A stretch of 64,000 bases of DNA, from assembly GCA_961205875.1 (NCBI GenBank), contig OY540817.1:3259001-3323000 (forward strand), written 5' to 3'. Both the position numbers and the translations under genes were made by a program. The notes beneath the pieces were generated by a model. That model was given only the letters and a program-made list of their open reading frames with translations. It was not told where the DNA came from and ran no database searches. The DNA comes from Sialis fuliginosa (taxonomy: Eukaryota > Arthropoda > Insecta > Megaloptera > Sialidae). Of this stretch, positions 57,555 through 64,000 are shown piece after piece (position 1 is the first letter of the stretch; each line of letters begins with the position of its first letter).

Positions 57555-58030
57555 GTAAACAGAATGAATAAGAATAAGAAGCGACTTATTTTAATGTGTT
57601 TATAAAATATTCTATCAAATAATTAAAGTGTGTAAACCTTGACAATGTTTATTCAGTTAAAATTACTGCACGCATAATTTTTGTGTGATGCTTGAACAAT
57701 AGTAAAAGTAACTGTAAAATGTATACGTTTTTATTATTTTTTTAAATCTCCTTTTGTGACAGTCATTATTAGGTGAGTTTTTATATTTTTTATAAATGCA
57801 TGTAATTTTAATGTCAAATGTTTTGATGTTGTCATGTGAAATTATGTTATTTACTTGTAGTATTGTCCCAAGGTTTTTGAAATTGGGTCAAACGAAAGCA
57901 GTCAAAAGATGGCCCTTTTTAGATCGAGAAATTATATACTCAATCTTTTTGCTGTCTGCCATATGTGACAGGTGTAATTTCACCACAAGCCGGATATTTT
58001 CAGCGAATACAGTTTACATTTTACAGAATG
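57555..58030. other. Non-coding stretch with an unassigned open frame
   Basis: A plus frame at 57796-58089 (97 codons) reads into family C sequence and resembles nothing I know. Treated as chance. Confidence 0.4.
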
Positions 58031-58543
58031 AGGTACTGGCACCAGTCTTGAACGCATTAAGAGCAAGATATATTGTTTTTTGGGACTGATAGGCTACTTC
58101 TTTGTAATTCACATGAACTTACATTATTAATAAAAGAAGTTCCTCTTTATTAAATCAATTTAATTACCAAAGTCCGCAAATATAGCCTTTTATTTTGTTT
58201 GTTTTTTCTCCAGTAATGAACAACGTTAAACTCGTAATGAATACCCAGTGATTGACACTTGAGAAGATTACACAATGATAAGTACTAAGACACAAAAGAA
58301 TCGTTAAATTTACTCGCTTCACTAATTATTTACATAAGAAAATACATTTTTCTTGATAATCTGTCGAACCGCGATATTTATTTTTCCACTATTTTTAAAT
58401 AAAATGATCAATTGTCATCAACTAATGTAACATAAGACAGTTAAGTAATAATCAAATATCAATAAATATTTCTATGTAGTTTAGTACATTTAATTTAAAA
58501 ATGTTCACCACTGGGGTGTTGTTCAAAACTGGTGCCAGTACCT
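58031..58543 (+). mobile_element. Family C element, 513 bp
   Basis: Ends AGGTACTGGCACCAGTCTTG and CAAAACTGGTGCCAGTACCT are inverted. The tip itself (GGTACTGGCACCAGTACC-like) is close to self-complementary. Inside are the CCAAAGTCCGCAAATATAG and CCAGTAATGAACAACG blocks. No matching flanks. Confidence 0.7.
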
Positions 58544-58679
58544 TATTTGATGATTCATTTTAAAAACATTATAAATATTCTTATTAAAAAAATATTTGGT
58601 TAAATAAATATTAAAAATTATTTTGGAATATTTTTATTTTTACTACGGTTAGATGATTATAGCTACATACAAGAAGCGA

Positions 58680-58820
58680 GAAGAGGTAGGTAAGTCGCAT
58701 TTACAACTGCCAGTCTCGTCTTTTTGAAATTAAAGCCATCTCGTTTAAGTCTCGCCCTGTAAAAAAATAATCCTGTCTCGTTCCCGAGACAATAAAGTCT
58801 CTGTCTCGTGTGAATTTTTA
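58680..58820. repeat. GAGAC-rich repeat, family F
   Basis: Repeated GTCTCG words: CAGTCTCGTC, AAGTCTCGCC, CTGTCTCGTT, CTGTCTCGTG with an inverted CGAGAC. Confidence 0.5.
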
Positions 58821-58937
58821 ACGTTAATAATGTCTAGAGTTTCACGTAAGCCAGATACTGGGTGGGCATTTCAGAAACTTGATCTAAAACCACCGAATAA
58901 CTCAGAAACTAACTTTGTAGTATACATTTTTTTATAC

Positions 58938-60948
58938 AGAGTCATTCCATGTCAAATCAACACAGGGTATAAACCTCACCATCTCAGATTTTCATGAAAT
59001 TTGGCACAATTGTACTATTCATTTAGACTTAGAAAAATATCAAATTTTATTGAGATATGTCTACTAGTTTTGAAATTACAGCTATGTAAAGTTTTCAAAA
59101 ATTGATCAAAAAACCGTGATGGAAAATTTTTGAAATGCTCTGGAAGCTGATCTAATTGACTTAGAGAACTGGGCGGGGTGTCATTTTACAGCATATTTCA
59201 CACCGATTCCAATGATATACAACACAATATGGGTTAAGAAAAAAAATGTTTTCAAAATCAAAGTCAAAATTTTGATTTTTAATTTCACAACAAGTACGGT
59301 TTCAAAAATTTTCAAATTAATACCAAACATAGTCATTATAGTTGTGAATCACCTGGCAAAATATAAATGTGGGATGACAATGGATTCTATGTTAAAATAA
59401 TTTAAGACTGAAGCTCGAATTTAAAAATCGCTCTGTATTTCGACTGTGAAAAATTCAACAATGCTAAAATGTATACTTGCATGAACATGAACACTAATAT
59501 GAAGTAACAATACAGTACTAAATTCAAAATGGGCTATTTTTTGCCACAGAAGCATGGCCGTCGCATTACCACGGGCCCCCCAACTAGAATTGTTACGAAA
59601 AAATTTTTTTACGTTTTCAAAACTTTTCAAATTAATACCAAGAATAGTCATTATAGTTGTGAATCACCTGGCAAAATATAAATGTGGGATGATAATGGGT
59701 TCAATGATAAAATAATTTAAGACTGAAGCTCGAATTTAAAAATCACTGTGTATACAGGAAATATTTATGCTATTAAAAAAATGTTAGGCCTAAATTGGTA
59801 AATTTTACACATGACATAGTAGCTAGTTCAATGTAATAAAAAGCTGTATTGTTATATTTTAAGTACCAGTAATCCAAGTTTCAAAATTCCAATTTGTTAA
59901 TGTCAAACTATTCACGCATACAATGACATGTAGCTGTATGTGGTAACCTTATGGGATCGACTTTAGTTTGAATTAAAAATAAATAAATAAAACTATCAGC
60001 TTTCATCATTTTTGAAGTAAGTAGCTTGTTGCAAATAAATCATCAATACTACTAAATATCTTCAGTTATAATTAAAAATATATACAAAAGTAAATCCTGT
60101 GATCCCGACTGGAGAATTAATGTTATTCTTGAAAATGAATTATGAATTTATGAATTAAAATTTTGAATTGAAAGGCCTAAAAAACAAACTTTGATATTAT
60201 TTATTTTTTCTATTTAAAGACCTTAAAAAAAGTCGTTCAAATAAACCTGTATGGTCGAAAAAAAATTTCTTAAGGGGCTCGCAACAATTCCAGTTGGGGG
60301 GCCCGTGGTAATGCGAGGGCCATGCTTCTGTGTCAAAAAATAGCACATTTTGAATTTAGTAATGTATTGTTACTTCATATTAGTGTTCATGTTCATGAAA
60401 GTATACATTTTAGCATTGTTGAATTTTTCACAGTTTAAATACAGAGCGATTTTTAAATTCGAGCTTCAGTCTTAAATTATTTTAACATAGAATCCATTGT
60501 CATCCCACATTTATATTTTGCCAGGTGATTCACAACTATAATGACTATGTTTGGTATTAATTTGAAAATTTTTGAAACCGTACTTGTTGTGAAATTAAAA
60601 ATCAAAATTTTGACTTTGATTTTGAAAACATTTTTTTTCTTAACCCATATTGTGTTGTATATCATTGGAATCGGTGTAAAATATACTGTAAAATGACACC
60701 CCGCCCAGTTCTCTAAGTTAATTAGATCAGCTTCCAGAGCATTTCAAAAATTTTCCATCACGGTTTTTTGACCAATTTTTGAAAACTTTACATAGCTGTA
60801 ATTTCAAAACCAGTAGACATATCTCAATAAAATTTGATATTTTTCCAAGTCTAAATGAATAGTACAATTGTACCAAATTTCATGAAAATATGAGATGGTG
60901 AGGTAAATTTTTCATTAAAATTGTGTTGATTTGACATGGAATGACTCT
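58938..60948. mobile_element. Fold-back element, 2011 bp
   Basis: Ends AGAGTCATTCCATGTCAAAT and ATTTGACATGGAATGACTCT are exact inverses. The arms are so alike that a 62-residue frame at 59212-59400 (+) and 60477-60665 (-) is identical at protein level. The left arm also carries a second, direct copy of about 140 bp (59295-59440 repeated at 59615-59750). Spacer about 59760-60280. Target duplication not clear. Confidence 0.85.
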
Positions 60949-60972
60949 ACAATGTAAAACATTAACTGTTAA

Positions 60973-61557
60973 GGATGTATGGCAGGTATCTAATTTCAAC
61001 GAGAAATAGTTGAAATTTGGAGAAGTTACTCCTTTATAAATCTTAAGTACCCACACAAAATTACAAAAGGTTTTACAACATAGTTTGAAAGTTATTATTT
61101 TTATAAATTAACATGGGTTCTTATAGCAGAATGGTGTATTTACGGTTAAAGTCCAATAAAACACATGGTTCAAGCATCGAGAAAAATCTGAAATTTTCAC
61201 ATGTCACTTACATTTTTGCAATAAATTTCTTAAAAAAAATTTACCCATACAGAACTAAATTAAGAGAAAATAAATAATTATTGGTGACAAATTAAAAAAA
61301 AAAAAATGGCGTACTGAAATGTTTTTATTACATATTTTTTCATGTATGTAAGCATATGAAGTACTAATATTTTATTACATTTGTATGTTCCACATATGTT
61401 CTAAATAGTGTTATTTAAAAATATTTTAATTTATGTCATTTATAACAATAAAATACTTCATAAGCATTTAAAGTGAATAATTCATAATTTGATTTTGATC
61501 GTTCATTGCATCTAGATTTACATTATTTTTGACTCAGATTGTACGTGCCATACATCC
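60973..61557. mobile_element. MITE flanked by TTAA, 585 bp
   Basis: Short inverted ends GGATGTATGGCAGGTA and TACGTGCCATACATCC. TTAA on both sides (60969-60972, 61558-61561). A TTAA site suggests piggyBac, but a TA duplication of a Tc1-like element cannot be excluded because the ends continue the palindrome. Confidence 0.65.
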
Positions 61558-61561
61558 TTAA

Positions 61562-61905
61562 TATTGCTAGAAATGTTTGTGATAAATTAAATGCCTAGAT
61601 TAGTATAAAAAATCATGAAAATTTTGTATTATGAGTCTTCGTTAGTTTCACTTATTTGAAATATACGATTATTTTGCACATTTTCCTTGAGGTATTTCAC
61701 TCCCTTAAACTGTTTTACCCTTCTAAATACACTTACAAAATTTAAACTACGATTTTATCACTTGAAAAGGTTCCCTTGTAAGAGTGACGCTATAACTATG
61801 CTTTATAAGTATTTAATATGCCTTGAAAATGTTTCAATAAGATCAAATAAAAAAAAAACATTTATTTAAAATATATTTCTTGAGTTTTCGTTCTGTAAAA
61901 TACAG
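61562..61905. other. AT-rich intronic stretch
   Basis: Nothing recognised. Confidence 0.4.
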
Positions 61906-61909
61906 GAAA

Positions 61910-62300
61910 TGTAATTTTTCATTTCCGGTTGGGATACCTGGGAATGATTACATCTCCAGGAAAAACGACCTATAAAAACGTCAATGGTTACACGGGGTAC
62001 GTTCTGGAAGCAGTTTTCATTCGAGCCAAACTCGATATCCTAATTAATTCTCAGGGCAAAAAAAATCTAGTACTACCGCCGCGTCCGGGAAAGTAAAATT
62101 GACACTGTTTTGTGTCGCTGCAAAAACAGGAATGTCCACTTTTATATAGAGCACCCGCCGCCGCTAGCATTTCTCTTTCGCACGACCCTGATGTGTGTGT
62201 GTATGCGTGCGGCGTTGCCGGATTTTAATTAGCGGGCATTTAAAAATCTTACGTACGGTAACTTTTGTTAAATATCTTCAGATTTTTATTATGCTTTTTA
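61910..62300. promoter_or_regulatory. GC-richer, non-repetitive intronic island
   Basis: It stands out from the surrounding AT-rich sequence by words such as CTACCGCCGCGTCCGGGAAA, CACCCGCCGCCGCTAGC and GCGTGCGGCGTTGCCGG. It is not repeated elsewhere in the window and not palindromic. It lies about 18 kb into intron 1, a usual place for enhancers or alternative promoters of developmental regulators. Function is inference. Confidence 0.4.
62143..62180 (+). promoter_or_regulatory. Candidate TATA plus polypyrimidine initiator
   Basis: TATATAGA at 62143-62150 and TTCTCTTTCG at 62171-62180. If C at 62175 is +1 of a TCT-type initiator, the TATA starts 32 bp upstream, the expected spacing. No ORF of note follows within 150 bp. 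Confidence 0.3.
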
Positions 62301-62309
62301 TTGCAGTTG

Positions 62310-63233
62310 TTTGGAGTTTTGATTACATTTTTAAATGTATTTTATAATAATGTTAAAACTAATGTAAATTTAATGCATTTCTATTTGAGTTGAATTTTTT
62401 CGCGGTTATAATATACAATTTCCTTTTTTTTTAATTACTTTTTTTTATCTTACTTATTATTAGTCGTGTAATTTGACTTAAAATGTTATTAAACTATGCC
62501 ATTATAATATTAACCCTTTCAGACGCACATTATAATGTACAGTCACCTGCATTAATGGTCTTGCAGTTTATATTCATTTTCGTTTATCACAAACTTAGTA
62601 GGCTCCTCCCATTTGATTATTATAATATTTAAATCATTTCTCCATGTATCAAACAAAGACAGATCTTTTGAAATTCATTTGCTAGATAAAGAACTCCTCT
62701 TCGTTTATAGTATTCATATATATTTGTGCAATTAAATTATTCTGTAATCTATTGAAAATTGTATACGTAAGTTTTGTGGCAATAAATATTTGATATTCCG
62801 AATTTTAGTATTTAAATATATTAAACTTGATAGAAAAAGATAACCGATGATGTTTGTCTTTAAATTTGGAATCTGTTGTAAGCGATTCTAGCCTTTAGGG
62901 TGCCAGACGAGTTCTACAGGCGACTGTACATTGGTTTAGAACTTCCATATCTAACTTAGAATATCAAAGTTTTGACTACAACTATGTATATGTACAAAAA
63001 ATAATATAAAATACCTCCATCTGTTTGATTCTATTCTATTCTATTCTAATATTGTGCATCAAATGGCGTGAAATTGTTGGCAGGTAAGCGAACATACTTT
63101 TTACAGCGATATTATAAAATATTTAGAGCTCAGATTATGAACAAAACGCTAAATAATGTTATTTTTGGGTTAGATAGATATATTTGCTTTTGTAAAATTA
63201 TGACAAGTTTTTTTGATTTTTTATATTTGAATG
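62310..63233. other. AT-rich intronic stretch
   Basis: No gene or structured repeat recognised. A short TTCTATTCTATTCTA run lies at 63030-63045. Confidence 0.4.
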
Positions 63234-63235
63234 TA

Positions 63236-63994
63236 CATTAGGGTGTGTCAAAAAATTTGCTCTTGTTACGAAATAAGTTAGTTTATAACCTAAAATAAAT
63301 CCTCGCCGAAGGATTACCCTGTAGTTCAATTTTAAGGGGTGACGCAAAAGGGAGTCCCGTTTCCCATTTAAATAACATGGGGAAATGATTCTTTAGTATT
63401 AAAGTTGGTATTATTGATTCATGATAACTGTTGAAAATTTTTTAAAGACATCATTTTGTAGAATATAAAATTCTCTACAAAAGTGTCTACAACTAATCAA
63501 AAGTTATACATTCTAAGTGATTTATTTGTTAAAATGAACGTCTCAAAGGCTCTCACAACTGTTTTTATAAGAATAAATGAAATGTTAATTTTATGGGAAA
63601 TTTAATTCTATAAAATTAGTCTAGAGAGGTATAACTGCATTTTAGTTGAAATTTATAAGCATTTTAATATTTATTTATTTACAAAAATCAGTATTTTAAC
63701 GTCAATATTAATAGCAATATATAAGCTATTGGAAAAAGAATGACCCAGCCGATAATTGATATTAAAAAATAATTTTATTCTCTATAAAAAAATGTTTTAA
63801 TCCATTATCATGAATCAGTAATACCTATCAACTTTAGTACTAAAGATTAATTTTTCAAAGTTATTTAGATGGGAAATGGAACTCTCCTTTGCGGCACCTC
63901 TTAAAGTTGAACTACAGGGTAATCCTTTGTAGGTCATAAACTAACTTATTTCGTAATAAGAGCGAAGAAAAATTTATTTTGATACAACCTAATG
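63236..63994. mobile_element. TA-flanked fold-back, 759 bp
   Basis: Ends CATTAGGGTGTGTCAAA and TTTTGATACAACCTAATG are imperfect inverses, flanked by TA (63234-63235, 63995-63996). Arms match for about 200 bp, including GGATTACCCTGTAGTTCAA and its inverse. The element ends 6 bp before the window edge. Confidence 0.8.
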
Positions 63995-64000
63995 TACATG

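Larger units (their letters stand above)
43850..64000 (+). other. Intron 1 of the KLF6/7-like gene (incomplete)
   Basis: No downstream exon was found: no C2H2 linker-like coding sequence and no frame resembling the expected TC-ELE-YL continuation. At least 20.1 kb of intron therefore lies in the window, filled mainly by the elements listed separately. Stretches 43922-44605, 47514-48200, 51870-52300 and 52570-53100 show nothing beyond AT-rich sequence. Confidence 0.65.

Noticed and set aside
57796-58089. 97-codon frame with hydrophobic N-terminus
   Set aside because: The last third is the end of the family C element and nothing in the sequence matches a known domain.
59212-60665. Identical 62-residue frames on both strands
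   Set aside because: Explained by arm identity of a fold-back; the composition is that of AT-rich chance frames.

Overview
This is an AT-rich, repeat-saturated piece of eukaryotic nuclear DNA, almost certainly from an arthropod and most likely an insect. The reasons are the dispersed repeat types, the many hAT, piggyBac, Harbinger and Tc1-like elements, and one recognisable exon. A hemipteran is my guess for the order, but nothing in the window proves it.

Only one host gene is supported. A 34-codon first coding exon at 43748-43849 (+) encodes the conserved N-terminus of a KLF6/KLF7-type Kruppel-like factor (luna in flies). It has an in-frame upstream stop, a strong start context and a splice donor that appears to be GC rather than GT. 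No other exon of the gene, including its zinc fingers, lies in the window, so intron 1 runs off the right edge and is longer than 20 kb. Upstream are a GC-richer, non-repetitive leader and promoter-like region (about 43050-43747) and a 49-codon upstream ORF.

The rest is transposon-derived. Most striking is the number of palindromic (fold-back) elements whose two halves are long inverted copies of each other, many with clean target-site duplications (TSDs). These include: 589-1580 (hAT, 8 bp TSD); 4819-10524 (a 5.7 kb giant fold-back with 8 bp TSD and 19 copies of a 173-174 bp repeat, 10 forward then 9 reverse); 11766-12179 (hAT); 12636-16643 (TA) with a nested TTAA element at 13777-15045; 18006-18707; 20775-21242 (arms carry CRE, E2F-like, CCAAT and TATA motifs); 22336-23013 (hAT); 31612-32776; 33058-33537 (hAT); 37471-38156 (PIF/Harbinger with transposase pieces in both arms); 38175-39113 (FoldBack-like, 9 bp TSD, tandem repeats in the termini); 39670-41287; 45871-47511 with a nested hAT at 46651-47003; 48205-49017; 50188-50466 (hAT); 54913-56619; 56745-57338; 58938-60948; 60973-61557; 63236-63994.

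Between these lie several dispersed families. Family A ends in a stretch of GACGG/GACA units. Family B also ends in a GACA stretch. Family C has GGTACTGGCACCAGT ends. Family D starts TTTAGGGTTCCGTAG. Family E has a head reading CGCGGCTTCGCCCGC. Family F is rich in GAGAC. Two hAT transposase C-terminal fragments and one broken Harbinger transposase fragment are the only protein-level transposon remains. A GC-richer, repeat-poor island at about 61910-62300, inside the gene's intron, has a TATA box spaced correctly from a polypyrimidine initiator and is the best candidate regulatory element there. No tRNA, rRNA or CRISPR was found.
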